Part shown: positions 45,266 through 55,900 of the stretch, piece by piece | How the letters are laid out: every line of letters begins with the position of its first letter | How positions within the stretch are numbered: position 1 is the first letter of the stretch | Origin: Allodiplogaster sudhausi | Taxonomy: Eukaryota; Nematoda; Chromadorea; Rhabditida; Diplogasteridae | DNA length: 64,000 nt | Reading direction: 5' to 3' | Assembly (NCBI GenBank): GCA_945643635.1 | Contig: CALZFC010000001.1 | Span: forward strand, 3,681,501 to 3,745,500 | The notes under the pieces: generated by a model | What the model was told of the DNA's origin: nothing | Databases searched by the model: none | Seen by the model: the letters and a program-made list of their open reading frames with translations, nothing else | Translations under genes and position numbers: made by a program

Positions 45266-45716
45266 TTTAACGTTCTTTCTATCGAGCAACAAACACCTCT
45301 CCATCTTTGCATTACTTGTGCTTTTCTTTTTAATTAATTAATTTTATTTTAATAAAAGTCTGATATTTTGCTTCGATTAATTCATACAAATCAATTGACG
45401 AAGTTCTATTATGATCGATCATATGTGTATATCATGTTGAACGGATGCGAACTTTCATTTTTGTCACTCATTCATACATATGTATGTATGTACATATATG
45501 TATGACGGTGCAAACTATAAAAAAAAGGTCTTTTTTCGACCTGTATTCCATATTTGCGCAATATATACATACACGCAGTTCTACCAAATTGGAAAAACGT
45601 ATATATTTTGGGCAAATATTAAAAACGGGTCGAAAACGCGAAAAACGCATTTTTTTCTGTAAATTTGCGCCTATGAACTTCTGACCACAATCAATGAAAA
45701 TAAAGTTTTTACAGCC

Positions 45717-46460
45717 ATGCCCAGGACGATCGTTGGATATGAATCCGAAAATGACTACTACTCAGAATTATGCCGAAACGAGCTCAAAACATTTCTACGC
45801 AACAACAGCAATGAGACGCAGAATGGTCGCATCTACCCAACCGCGCCTTTTCCAAGTGAGCTGGTGAGGCTGACGGCTAAAGCGCGTCTTCTACTAAGTA
45901 AGTATGCAAACGACAAACGTACAATCGCGTACAAGAAGCTCGAATGGGCAACATTTAGGGCCTATAAGCGTGGCTTAATCTATGTGAACGAAGCACTGGC
46001 TAAGCTCGAAGAAATTCGATTTCTCATGAAAAGCGACGAGGACCAAATGCACTGGCGCAAAGACGTCCAAGACGCCACGACAAAGCGCGACAAGATTAAA
46101 AGCGAACTAGTGATTGGAATTAAGAAAGAGCATTCACGTCTGTCTCAAGTCATTGCTGGGAAGCCTGGCATAGAGATTCTTGAACAAATTAAGCGGCAAG
46201 ACTTGCCCGAACTGACAGAAAATTACCGCTTTATTATGCACCACTTGGATACTTTTGAACTTCCGAGCGAATGGAACGAAATCAAAATCGACAAGCTAGA
46301 GGAACAGCTCGACGAGGCTGTTCTGGTCGTCAATACCCAGCAGAGCGTTGTTCCAGAGACAGCTCGGCCAGTCTCAGTCATGCCAACCAAGGTTAATAGG
46401 GAATGGCTTGAGAAATTTAGGGAAAAAAGAGGCAAATATATATACTATGTACGTAGATAA
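45717..46460 (+). CDS. Charged helical family protein, 3'-truncated copy (copy E)
   Basis: The ATG lies two bases after GTTTTTACAG, as in the other copies. The 247-residue frame holds the N-terminal region (ELCRNELKTFLRNNSNETQ, FPSELVRLTAKARLLL), then directly YKRGLIYVNEALAKLEEI and the central block (IKKEHSRLSQVIAGKPG, ILEQIKRQDLPELTE). Relative to copy D about 40 residues containing the VLLTAEEVLDKL stretch are missing in frame. The frame ends at 46460, five bases before a foldback element, and the usual 3' exons (LESALARL coiled coil, EEERRDEEEQ exon, ARLL tail) are not found downstream. The last residues (KYIYYVRR) are therefore probably not native. Function unknown; isolated from the main cluster by 29 kb. 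Confidence 0.6.
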   Translation: MPRTIVGYESENDYYSELCRNELKTFLRNNSNETQNGRIYPTAPFPSELVRLTAKARLLLSKYANDKRTIAYKKLEWATFRAYKRGLIYVNEALAKLEEIRFLMKSDEDQMHWRKDVQDATTKRDKIKSELVIGIKKEHSRLSQVIAGKPGIEILEQIKRQDLPELTENYRFIMHHLDTFELPSEWNEIKIDKLEEQLDEAVLVVNTQQSVVPETARPVSVMPTKVNREWLEKFREKRGKYIYYVRR

Positions 46461-46464
46461 GGAT

Positions 46465-47704
46465 ATATGACGCGATTTGCGAGAGTTTCAAAATGGCCGG
46501 GGATCCGGCAAAATTAGATTTTGCTCAAAAGCTCTTTATAGGCACTTTTTAATACGACGAAACTATTGGAATGGGTCCGGGAGTTTGAAATCGCCATTTT
46601 AGCGATCTGTACGACGTTTAAAATTCGAAGGCCCGATGAAACTTGCAGAGATGGTCGCACATTCGCGTTCGCTGTTTCTCACTTAATAAAGTAATATTCG
46701 TGAAAATTTTGTCATAAATAGACAAGATATTGGTTTATAAAGCTACTAAAGTAGAATTTAAAAATATTCACTTTTACGGTCTCAGCGGCCTCCAGATTTT
46801 GGAGAGGCGCCATTCTCTTATATGGAAAAACCGCATGGGTTTTCTATCTTAAGTTGAAGATCAAAAAATTATCTTTCCAATGAGCTATAGAATGACAGAT
46901 ACCGACGAGGTCTTTTATGTTTCCCAGTCATAAAGCTGATGAAATACGCACGGTTCAGCGTTTCTTTGACCTATGCACCGTGCAATGTAAGAAGAATGAA
47001 TTTTCTTAGCTTTGGCAGGTTAATTTAGTGTAGTGCGAACCATCTAAAGGCGGAGTCCAAAGGCCCGGGGTTCGATTCCCCTGGCTATCGAAATGTTTTG
47101 CGCAGCAATTAAAAATTTTGTTTTGCATTTAAATTTTATTTAAGCAGTTACATAAAACCCTAATTAAATTCCCTAGAGTACCTTCATGCAGTATATCGCT
47201 TGTGTTGCGTTTTCGGCGTGGGTAACGCCCAATCAAAATGCATGCCGATGCACATGCACTGAAACGTGCGTATTTCAACAGTTTCATGACTGGGAAACAT
47301 TAAAGACCTCGTCGGTTTCTGGCATACTATAGCTCATTGGAAAGATAATTTTTTGCTCAAGTCTTGAGGCCGCTGAGACCGTAAAAGTGAATATTTTCAA
47401 ATTATACTTTAGTAGCTTTATAAAGCAATATCTTGCTTATTTATGATAGAATTTTCACGAACATTGCTTTATTGCGTGCGAAATAGCGAACGCGAATGTG
47501 CGACCATCTTTGCAAGTTTCATCGGGCTCTCGAATTTTAAACATCGCACAGCTCGCTAAAATGGCGATTTTAAACTCCCGGACCCATTCCAATCGTTTCG
47601 CCGTGTTAAAAAGTACCTCTAAAAAGCTTTTGAGCGAAATCTAATTTTGCCGGGTCCCCGGCTCTTTGGCTTCCTTACTATTCTCTCGCAAATCGCGTCA
47701 TATC
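46465..47704. mobile_element. Foldback element, ATATGACGCGATTTGCGAG family
   Basis: The terminus ATATGACGCGATTTGCGAG is repeated in inverse at the other end. Long arms (about 46465-46950 and 47265-47704) are imperfect mirror images, for example CACTTTTACGGTCTCAGCGG on the left and CCGCTGAGACCGTAAAAGTG on the right, and GACGAGGTCTTTTATGTTTC with AACATTAAAGACCTCGTCG. The right arm lacks about 100 bp present in the left (near 46795-46860). The 300-bp centre has a tRNA-like B box. An element with the same terminus starts at 62884. Confidence 0.85.
47020..47095 (+). other. tRNA-like segment with perfect B box in the foldback centre
   Basis: GGTTCGATTCCC at about 47069-47080 is a textbook RNA polymerase III B box and sits in a T-arm-like stem (CCGGGGTTCGATTCCCCTGG), preceded by a variable-arm-like GGAGTCCAAAGGC. 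A good A box and acceptor stem are not visible in the preceding 60 bases, so this is not a functional tRNA gene by eye. It could be a tRNA-derived SINE remnant or a captured tRNA fragment. Confidence 0.45.
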
Positions 47705-48058
47705 TCACTCTTCATTCGTCCTTTTCAGTCGTTATTTCTTGTTTTATAAATGAGTTTATTACTATAAAAACAGTCGTCGTGGACATTCGAGAGTACCGCT
47801 GGTGACTAACAAAAGGGAGTCAGATCTTTAGATTGGTAGTATGTACGCGTATTCACATAACGCGGTAGCTTGCAGCGACATCATCATTTGCAGCGCAAAC
47901 AAAGCGCATTTCAGATGACCTTTCCACTCCACTCTTCAGGCAGGCCGCTTGCCTCCATCCTAGACACACATCGCTTGCCATTTTCAATTAAGAGTCCTCC
48001 GAAAGAAAGAAAAAAATTCTGATGCAAAAAGTACTTTTCCCAGTCTGCATATGAAAAA

Positions 48059-49272
48059 ATGCGATGCGGCCTCTGTTTTCTACCTTTTCTCCACATTCTA
48101 CTTTGCGTCACCTCCTCAAATGACCCAGTTTTGCAAGAAGATTGCACAAATGCAAGTACAGGTTAGTCCGCACTTTTAGAATTGTTGTTTCCTTTTTTCC
48201 TTTTAAGACACCGCGTATATGAACATAATATGTATGTCTGAAAATTTATAACACAAATCAGCTAAAACAGCAGATATTTTCTCGTGCGAGTTCGACTTCG
48301 AACAGGGCATCAAAAAGCGTCTTTTTGATCATCTCCTGACCGGGCACTCAAAGGACATCAGTCCTGCCGTGAAAAAAAGACCAGGTTGAGCTGTCCTCAT
48401 TTGTAATTCCCTGAAATATGGAGATATTATTTGTATTGGCTAAATACTTTTTCCTAGTTTGAAGCAGAGGTGCAAGAGTCCCGGGCCAGCCTGGGCCGGG
48501 CCGGGCCGGGCCAAGCTAGGGCCGGCCCTGGGCCCGATTGGGCCCGTTTTTCGTAAATTTGCAGGCGAACATGCTCACGACCGCCCTATTTCGTACTGGT
48601 CATATGTAATATTGCAGATTAGGAGTCGTATTCCGCTTTTCAATGCAATAAATGAAAGTTTTGTGAACAGTAAACCGAACGAAAAAAATTTTTTTATGAT
48701 AAAGGGACGAATTAGAAGTAGGAATTTGACATGTTTAAAAAATCGGGCCGGCCCGGGCCCAAAATTCAAAGGCCCGAAACCCGCGGGCCGGGACGGTCCG
48801 AGATTTTAGGCCCTAAGGGCCGGCCGGGCCCAAAAAAGTTGGGCCAACTTGCACCTCTGGTTTTAAGCACTCCCAATTTTGGAAATTACCATTCATATGA
48901 TTTTGTTAGCCCATAAATTCTAAATATACTGATACAGGAAGGGCCGCAGAACCAATGACTGTTGTAGCATACTCTCGAGACGCGCACAGCCTCTCCATGG
49001 TTTGAAATTAATCAGTTTTTAACACTCAAATTTATATCTCCAAAAAATATCGCAGATAATATGTATATTGATTAAATGTTCAGGACCAAGTAAAGCAAGA
49101 ATACGCTGTAATCGTCGATTTAAATGTCAGCGTTTTTTCACCGAGCGTTTTTCTTCTTTGTTTTTCTTCATATATTTAAATTTAAATATCGTTGATAGGT
49201 TCTCTGGAACGATCCAAGAATGAGATGGCGTCCCGAGGAATTCGGCGGCATTACATTCATGGATCTGCCTAG
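48059..49272 (+). CDS. Partial Cys-loop channel gene: five N-terminal exons, inverted copy
   Basis: Exons 48059-48161, 48262-48384, 48938-48999, 49084-49125 and 49199-49272 have exactly the same lengths (103, 123, 62, 42, 74) and phases as exons 1-5 of the full gene on the minus strand. They keep GT-AG borders and an open frame. They encode a signal peptide (MRCGLCFLPFLHILLCV) and the first part of the extracellular ligand-binding domain, through WRPEEFGGITFMDLP. The rest (Cys loop, M1-M4) is absent because duplication ends in the next intron at about 49419. If transcribed, the product would be a secreted fragment without channel; it may also be a pseudogene that has not yet decayed. A hAT-like MITE sits in intron 2. 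Confidence 0.7.
48465..48859. mobile_element. hAT-like MITE with 8-bp target duplication
   Basis: The 395-bp insert begins CAGAGGTGCAAG and ends with the reverse complement. GTTTGAAG (48457-48464) and GTTTTAAG (48860-48867) flank it, an 8-bp duplication with one mismatch. CAGAGGTG-type ends and 8-bp duplications are typical of hAT elements. The inverted copy of this intron on the minus strand lacks the insert, which confirms it as a discrete insertion. Subterminal regions are very GC-rich (repeats of GGGCCGG) and the centre AT-rich, with no gene. Confidence 0.9.
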
Positions 49273-49419
49273 GTCGGCAAGCATTTTTGTTAAATATTTT
49301 TTCCTTAACATTTCAATTCACATGAAAATATCTAAAACACCTTTTTTTAATTTCTTTGATACACGTGAACTTATCTGTAGAAATTTTTTAATATTTTGTT
49401 TAATTCACACCCAAAGATA

Positions 49420-49895
49420 TAAAGCTGCATTTAAAGGAACCATGAACTGAATGCTTCTACAGTAGTACATTAGAGCTATTTTGCGCGCGCCCTCAAATAT
49501 TTGGCCCTTCTGCTGGTTAGAGAGCGTGTGAAATAGGAGGGTGGCTAACAGGTACAGTAAAAAATTTTTGCGCGCTCTTAACTTTGTAGTGAGTAGACAA
49601 AAATGGTTCAACCTTTCTAGGTGTATGTTTTAGAGAGACGCGAATAGTTACAAGTTTATAAAACCATATGTTAACTATTCAGTGAACTGCTCCTTTAATT
49701 TCAACAAGCATTAATTTTTCAAATTAATATAAATAAATATGTCACGTTACATTTCCATGTGGGTATTCCAGTCATTTTCAAGAAGATTGTGTGAGTGCAA
49801 TTCAACAAAAAGTAAGATATGTTTAATTTGTTTATTATTCGTTTCATAATCATACGAGAAATAGATTCCATTTAAGCGCGCTGGATGACACAGAT
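49420..49895. other. Intergenic interval
   Basis: No gene is seen. The duplicated segment ends at about 49419. ACCCTCCTATTTCGCACACT near 14480 resembles the reverse complement of sequence near 49530, a minor dispersed repeat. Confidence 0.4.
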
Positions 49896-50288
49896 CTAGG
49901 TGTTGGAGGGCTGAGTAGAAGCGAGCTGGACAGCGGGGGCAACGTAGTGGACGGTGGGGGCAGCGGTGACGGTGGCGACTTGGATAGGCTGGGCAACCTG
50001 GACGGTCTGTACGGGCTGGGCGATCTGCACTGCCTGGTACTGCACCTGCGGGTAGGCATAGGCGTACGAGGCATAGGGCCAGCCTCTGTAGCCGAGGGAA
50101 GGCCAGCTGGACAGGCCCAGGCCGGACGACAAGAGCACCTGGCGCTTCTCCACACTGAAGAAAAGCTTGGCTTACGTCTAGTTACTCTCTTTTTTTGAAA
50201 AATATATAAATTTAATATAAAAAAATAAGGACGTTTCTAACGCGATGGCAACGGCGAAGAGAGCAAGGAGGATGGCGATGCACTTCGT
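49896..50288 (-). CDS. Small secreted Val/Gln/Pro-rich protein, ACG in place of start ATG
   Basis: Two minus-strand exons, 50288-50242 and 50154-49896, with GTTAGA donor and TTCTTCAG acceptor, join in frame. They give a signal peptide (KCIAILLALFAVAIA), then VEKRQVLL, an aromatic Tyr/Ala segment (YASYAYAYPQVQYQ) and tandem QPVQ/QPIQ repeats ending QLASTQPSNT: 101 residues if the first codon is used. Such repetitive secreted proteins are common in nematode cuticle or secretion products. The codon where the start belongs reads ACG, not ATG, and there is no other in-frame ATG before the signal peptide. Either ACG initiates, an unrecognised upstream start exists, or the gene is recently disabled. 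Confidence 0.6.
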
Positions 50289-50336
50289 GGCTGAGAGTGG
50301 AGAGAGGCTGATGGTCTTCCGGAGGCAGGCTATCCA

Positions 50337-50344
50337 TTTTTATA
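50337..50344 (-). promoter_or_regulatory. TATA box of the secreted-protein gene
   Basis: TATAAAAA on the minus strand, about 50 bases upstream of the expected start codon at 50288. Spacing is right for a short 5' leader. An ATG eight bases after the box lies too close to be transcribed if the box is functional. Confidence 0.5.
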
Positions 50345-50449
50345 CTCGAGAGTTCATTTGAACAATCACGTGACAGCTTATGCATCGTGTCACTTCTCCT
50401 TTACTCAAGTATCTTCTCTTTTTGTCTTTTCGTGCTTGCACTGCACTCT

Positions 50450-51491
50450 CTTCTGCCCTCGTCCGGTACTGCTTTCCCGCAGGGGGCGCAGCTGGGTTGC
50501 TCTTTCAAAGCGGATAGCTGTAACGAATTTGCGCACTGTCATCGGTGGGTGTGTCTTTTTTTCAAATCTTTCTTAAATTTTTTTATCGTATTCATATTGT
50601 ACACACATTTAGTCGTAAATTGCACATGCCACAACATGCTAGTGAACGATTATACACAGCACTTTGTTCCATTCAATTGTTGATTAAAGGAGCCCCCTCC
50701 CAATGGTGCACTGTACTGATCAAGATGATCATGTTAGCTTGTGCTAATCCAAAAAGGATTCTAGGATTGCAACACCATCGCTATTAGGGGTAAGAGTCAA
50801 CCTATCTCGGTCGGATTTTCGGAAGTATGGGACTAGTTAAATTTGAAATGGGTACCCTATCCCTCTCCTCCCATCTCACTGCTTGTGCCCGTCGTACTCT
50901 GTCCTCATTGAAAATTCCGGCTAATCTCGGTTGCGAGCGTCGATATGCTGCAACAACGCACGAATCCGTTGGCCCCGGTGGCTACGCTGTTGCCCGTTAA
51001 TTTTTTTTTTTTGAAAATTGCGGGAAGTTCAAATAATATTCTTGGTAGCAATTTGGCGTGAGGTTTGAAATTTTTTCCCATAGTAAGCAAAAGTGAATGG
51101 AATTCCACTGTTCCAATGTGCTGTGTTATATAAGAATTATTTATGAAATTGATTTTTTTTTGAGAAATTTAACGTGTAAATAAGAAATATTTTTCTTCCG
51201 TTTCGTAGATACGATCAATCTGTGATGAACGTGATGGTGAACTCGCTCATCGGCCGCGACAGTCTGCTACCGCCGGACCTGAATGGACCGAATGATTTCG
51301 CCAACTTTGCAACTGTTGAACGCTGCCAGAGCGAGCCGGGCCCGCTGCGCATTCCGTGCAAAGAACGGTTGATCAGGCCATATCTCAGGCCGAACCATTC
51401 GATAAAAAGTGAATATACTGACAATTTAGTTTTTTCACACACGTTCCATATATGGACTGAACTGACATTGTATAAAACATGTACTTTTTGA
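50450..51491 (+). pseudogene. DUF1647-like gene fragment, two terminal exons
   Basis: An exon ending at 50544 (QGAQLGCSFKADSCNEFAHC) and an exon 51209-51491 (YDQSVMNVMVNSLIGRDSLL, then GPLRIPCKERL) match the last two exons of the gene at 41332-43995 and splice in the same phase (CG|GTGGGT to AG|ATACGATC). The start of the first exon is garbled: the expected CALSEEC region reads HSLLPSSGTAF in frame. No earlier family exons are seen upstream; that space is occupied by the secreted-protein gene on the other strand. The final exon is extended by about 30 residues past the usual stop. I infer a 3' fragment. Confidence 0.6.
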
Positions 51492-51544
51492 CCCCGAATA
51501 TTAAGCTACATATGTTTACGAACCTCAGTCACCCTGCATACCCA

Positions 51545-51815
51545 GCGAAGAAAGCTTGGATTTGGATAAGACCCGAGACATGTAGCGAAGTAAGCTTAGA
51601 TTTGAATGATACCCAACACGTGGGGAAAAGCAAGTTCAGATTTGGATGAGACCCGACACGTGGAACGAAGTAAGCTTGAATTTGGATGAGACCCGACACG
51701 TGGAACGAAGTAAGCTTGAATTTGGATGAGACCCGAATCAAGGAGCGAAGTAAGCTTACCTTTGGTTTGGATGAGATCCGACACATGTAGCAAAGTAAGC
51801 TTGGATTTGGATGAG
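51545..51815 (+). repeat. Minisatellite with 40-bp period
   Basis: The phrase AAGTAAGCTTGAATTTGGAT recurs with variation at 51548, 51588, 51628, 51668, 51708, 51748 and 51793, a 40-bp period with one 45-bp step. Units contain GAGACCCGACACGTGGAACG. Long frames on the minus strand are a result of the repeat and not genes. Confidence 0.9.
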
Positions 51816-52917
51816 AAGCCAATTGTGGGGTAAACGCACTAACATTTTACGTAGAATACGATTATAATACTTAAATTAATGTCCTCACGTATTTAAGTAA
51901 TCGGCTTTTAGGATGTAAATAAAAACAATGTCCACCTAAATAACCAAAGTTGAGATAGATTAAAACATTTTAAAGCCTAATGAATTTATTATAATACTAA
52001 ATTCATAGTCCTCTGCTAAATACCAAAAGTCGATGCAAGCTTTTTTCAATCGAGGTTTTTTTGGTGCAAATACACTAACTTTTTGCCTGGAATCGCATTA
52101 ATCCAGGTTTTTTTTAATATTTTCATTTCGAATTCAATATGTATGACTTTCTTTCGAGTTTATGTGTGCCACCCGCAAATCAGACACTTCCAAGAAGCGG
52201 GACAAGAAACATAGCACTTCATTAGCTTGCTAAAATAAATTAAGCAAGTGGAAATCGCTCCTCATGATGTGAAACGATGGAAACGGAAATCGTACAGTGA
52301 AATTGTGAAAGTGCTGGCCGAGACAATCGCCCAGCGAAATCACAGTAAGAAGGCGGGGCATCAGAATGGGAAATTGACATTAGTATTTTGGAATGCCAGA
52401 TTCCTTGACGATTGGAAGTGCGAAATTGAGCAGCAAGGAGGCTTGGCACCTGCCTGCAATGAAAGGTTCAGCTTTTAGAAGGAGCGTTTTTGTCTCAATA
52501 ACTGATTGTTCCTTAGTGCTTGTAGCGCATGGGAAAATATTAAAGAAAGGCCAAAGTTTTACCTGTTATTCCCCATAATTTCATTCGTGAATTTAGTGAA
52601 ATTACATGCTCTCTTGCTGAATTCATCAAAACAACGTAATATGCATACTGAGATTTTGGCTCCTCTTGGCTATGCAAGCAAGAAGACGCAAAATGCACAC
52701 TTTGTCTGAGCAAACGCAAATGTCTTGGGAAGTATAGTCGGTGACTTTCAGTTCACCCGATGCACAAATGTTATGCAATTTCCCCGCACAATGGAAAGTA
52801 ATTTCAATTAATAGCCAAAACAAATGTTGTGTTTTATATAGCAACAGCTCTAAAGTGTCGTTTTTATCCTAAAGTAGGATAAGAACGACACTTTCGAGCA
52901 AAAATTCTTCGTCGCAC
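51816..52917. other. Interval with no confident gene
   Basis: AT-rich sequence downstream of the minisatellite and 3' of the channel gene. An open frame at 52248-52478 on the plus strand has no recognisable features. The end of the channel transcript must lie here, but no single polyadenylation signal stands out. Confidence 0.4.
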
Positions 52918-55900
52918 TCAGCTCGCGGTTGGCTGCCGCGACCAGTGCAGCATGAGCCAGATAAAGTTGGCAAAGTGGAACATCTGAACGACAAATGCTC
53001 CGCCACTATTACACCAAAGTTGATTTGTTGACAAATGTACATATGTAAAGGTTGAAAAATGTGAAATAAAAATAAAAATAAACAACCTAGAAATATCAAG
53101 ATATGTTTACACGGCATACCTGGAAGAGGGCGCAGAAGAGCACCTTTAATCGGTGGTCAAGCATCTTCTTCTGGCCTGACCTCAGGGCGCCTCCTTTCAT
53201 CTTTCCGACAATTAGCGCAAGTCTAGAACACTTTTGCCTACCATCATACATACATATTAGCAGCAGACTACTCTATTTATTGTGTATATATGAACGTACA
53301 AAAGTTATGTTAAATGCACTGTAGCATATGGACGAAAAACTGCTGTTTTCGGCACTTTGTTATCTTCGATTAAGAGAGCCTGTCTGAGATATTCGACCAT
53401 GGCCATAGCAGAAGATGCAGGGAACAAAAATATTTTTTGATTTTAATTTTCTTTGCAGGGCTTATGTAGCATCATGAGAGCTTCCAAAAAAACTTTTTTT
53501 CAAAAAATATTTTGAAGGTATGACTACAGTATGCCTTGATTTACCAAAAATATTCAATTGACCATAAAGTTCGTAAAAGCTAACCAAATTAAATTTTGAA
53601 AGCATCGTTAGATTCGTCATCTAAAAGCGCATAAAATTGCCTAAACAAGTTTTTCATTAAAGTTTCATTAAAAGGTCGAAATGAGCATTTATATTATTGG
53701 AATGTACCATTAGAGTGCCAAGCCGTAGAAACTACGCGATGAAACCATATCCATTTGATAGAGCGTCATTTGTTACCCATAGAAAACTGCCTCTCATGTG
53801 GATCGTCCTACAAGAACTTACAATGTACGGGGGTGAACACCTCATAGAGTAATAACCTGCAGAACAAAAAAAGGCTATAAAATGCGTTTTTCTCGCTCTT
53901 TTCAAAATCCAAGGATACCATTGTGTTTATAATTTAGAAATACATAAAAATGTCATACATAATTTGTTCATACGATTACATTCTCAATCACTTTTTCGGC
54001 AAAAACTGTATTTCTGGCCTGCTGGAGAGAGGTTAGCGCATGTAGTCAGAAAACAAAGAAAGACTGCGACTAAATTCGTATGCCATGTGAAAGCCCAGTC
54101 TTTTCTACGTGTAATATACTATCTTCCTCCCGAATTGTGCTACAGGAAAGTTTCAATATATCCCTTTGAAGCGCGCACTCACAGTGCGGCCTGCCCAGAA
54201 AATCCCCTTTAACCTAGCTATCCGGCTTCATACGCGATATTAGGGGAAGTTTTGCAAAATATCTCATTTCACATGTCCTATCACACAAAAAACCACGTAG
54301 ATGACTTTATCTTAGCGAATCTTCGCTATTATTTTCGGCAGATACTCTTTTTGCCTTTTACGCAGGTGAGAGAAAAGTGCACGTAAGCAGAAAAATATGA
54401 AAGACTACATCTAAACGACTTACAGGTAAATATGCATAATATATAAATAGAATGAACACAAAATCCGAAAATATGACCATTCAAGGACTCGGTCGCCGTT
54501 ACGGCGATCATGAACCATACGGTTTCTCAACTTAGAGAAGCTGGAATAAAGAATGTCGTCTATCGGTCAGATCAGGCTGGTATGAATAAATTCAAAACAA
54601 TACATTTACTTAAAAATTATACCCTTGCATCATAACAATTAGCTACAAGTTTCACGGTGCTACAAGAGCAGTGCGACGCTTTCATCGGTCTTGCAAATCT
54701 CGAAGTATACCAAGACCGATATCAAGAAATACGCGTTTTCTGAGGCCCAGGCAGGCAAGAGTGCTTGCGATCGAATGGCCGCTGTAATCAAGAGAAAAGT
54801 GAGAGATTACCTTGACAGCGGAAGCAACGCCAGAACCGCTGAAGAGTTTTTTGCCGCCATAATTTGGGGGAAAGAACTCCGCGGCGTATCCGTGCACCTC
54901 ACTCATGTTGAAGGCGGTTCTCTCAGCCACTCATCAATTCCCGGAATATCTCAGTTGAACACTTTTCTCTACGAAGCGGATGGAATAAGAGTTCATCGTC
55001 ATTCTGAGATTGGTCAAGGAAAGTTGATCAAATACGACACGCTGAAGAAGAATCAAGGGCATCTAATAGTCGATCAAGAAGACGGAGCCTTGGTCAGCCA
55101 AGATAATCATCCTTTTTGGAGGGAAATCGGGAGACCAGAGCGTCAAAGGACGAATGCAGAAAAAGAAACCGGACTTGAACACGAGGAGCAAGAAGCCTGC
55201 ACAATGCCTCAAGATGCTGATGTCTGCGTTGATGAAACACAGTTTCTATTTCAGTGTCCCGAAGAGACATGTGCCGCGGAATTCATTGAATCGAGAAATT
55301 TAGAAAGGCACATTATCGTTGGCAAGCACAAAGGAAGAGCCGAGCGAGCCACTCTTCGAGACAACAGTCTGCTGCTGTTCGCAGATGGCTGGAAGGACCG
55401 ATGCAACACAGCGTATTTACTATCGTGGACGATGCCCTTGAATCTTTCGTGGACGACAATTCTAACGGAAAAATTGCTAGCCAAGGATGGGCGCTCAAGG
55501 AGAAAAAAAAGAATGAAAGGCTTCCCGAAAGGGCAAAACAATGGGCCATTGAACAGTTCAACGAAGGAACAAGGACTGGCGTGAAGATCGACCCCCGTGA
55601 AGCCCATAAGCGAATGAAAAATCAGAGAGAAGCGGACACAGGAAAGCTCAGTTTCACGACTGGTGAAGTTCTGACAGTTCAGCAACTCGCGTCGATCTTT
55701 AGTCGACTAGCAACTGCGAAAAAAAGATCGCATGGGTTATCAGACCAAGTTCCAGAATCACGCAAGAAAACGAAGACATCAGATCCAGTCGACGAACTCT
55801 ACGAAGAGGAAGGGGATATTGAGCTTGAGTATAAAACCGATCCTCAATGGGGTACATCCTTTGACCACTACAGGAAGCTCGGGCTTGAGATTCTGGGCGA

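Larger units (their letters stand above)
47755..49419 (+). repeat. Inverted segmental duplicate of 59492-60735
   Basis: Reading plus from 47755 gives the same order as reading minus from 60735: TCGAGAG near 47790, CTTTCCACTCCACTCTTCAGG, CAAGAAGATTGCACAAATGC, the five N-terminal exons of the channel gene with their introns, ending in TTTAATTCACACCCAAAGAT at about 49419. Exons are near identical; introns are somewhat diverged. The plus copy is longer because of a 395-bp MITE. Confidence 0.9.

Noticed and set aside
47020..47095. Functional tRNA gene
   Set aside because: Only the T arm and B box are good. No A box, anticodon arm or paired acceptor stem could be found by eye.
51529..51822. Minus-strand frame of 97 codons with repeating CRVSSKSKL-like units
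   Set aside because: It is the translation of the 40-bp minisatellite.
53964..54212. 82-codon frame in the left foldback arm, repeated at 56384-56662 on the other strand
   Set aside because: It appears twice only because the arms are mirror images. It has no recognisable motif, and AT-rich flanks show no splice or start signals.
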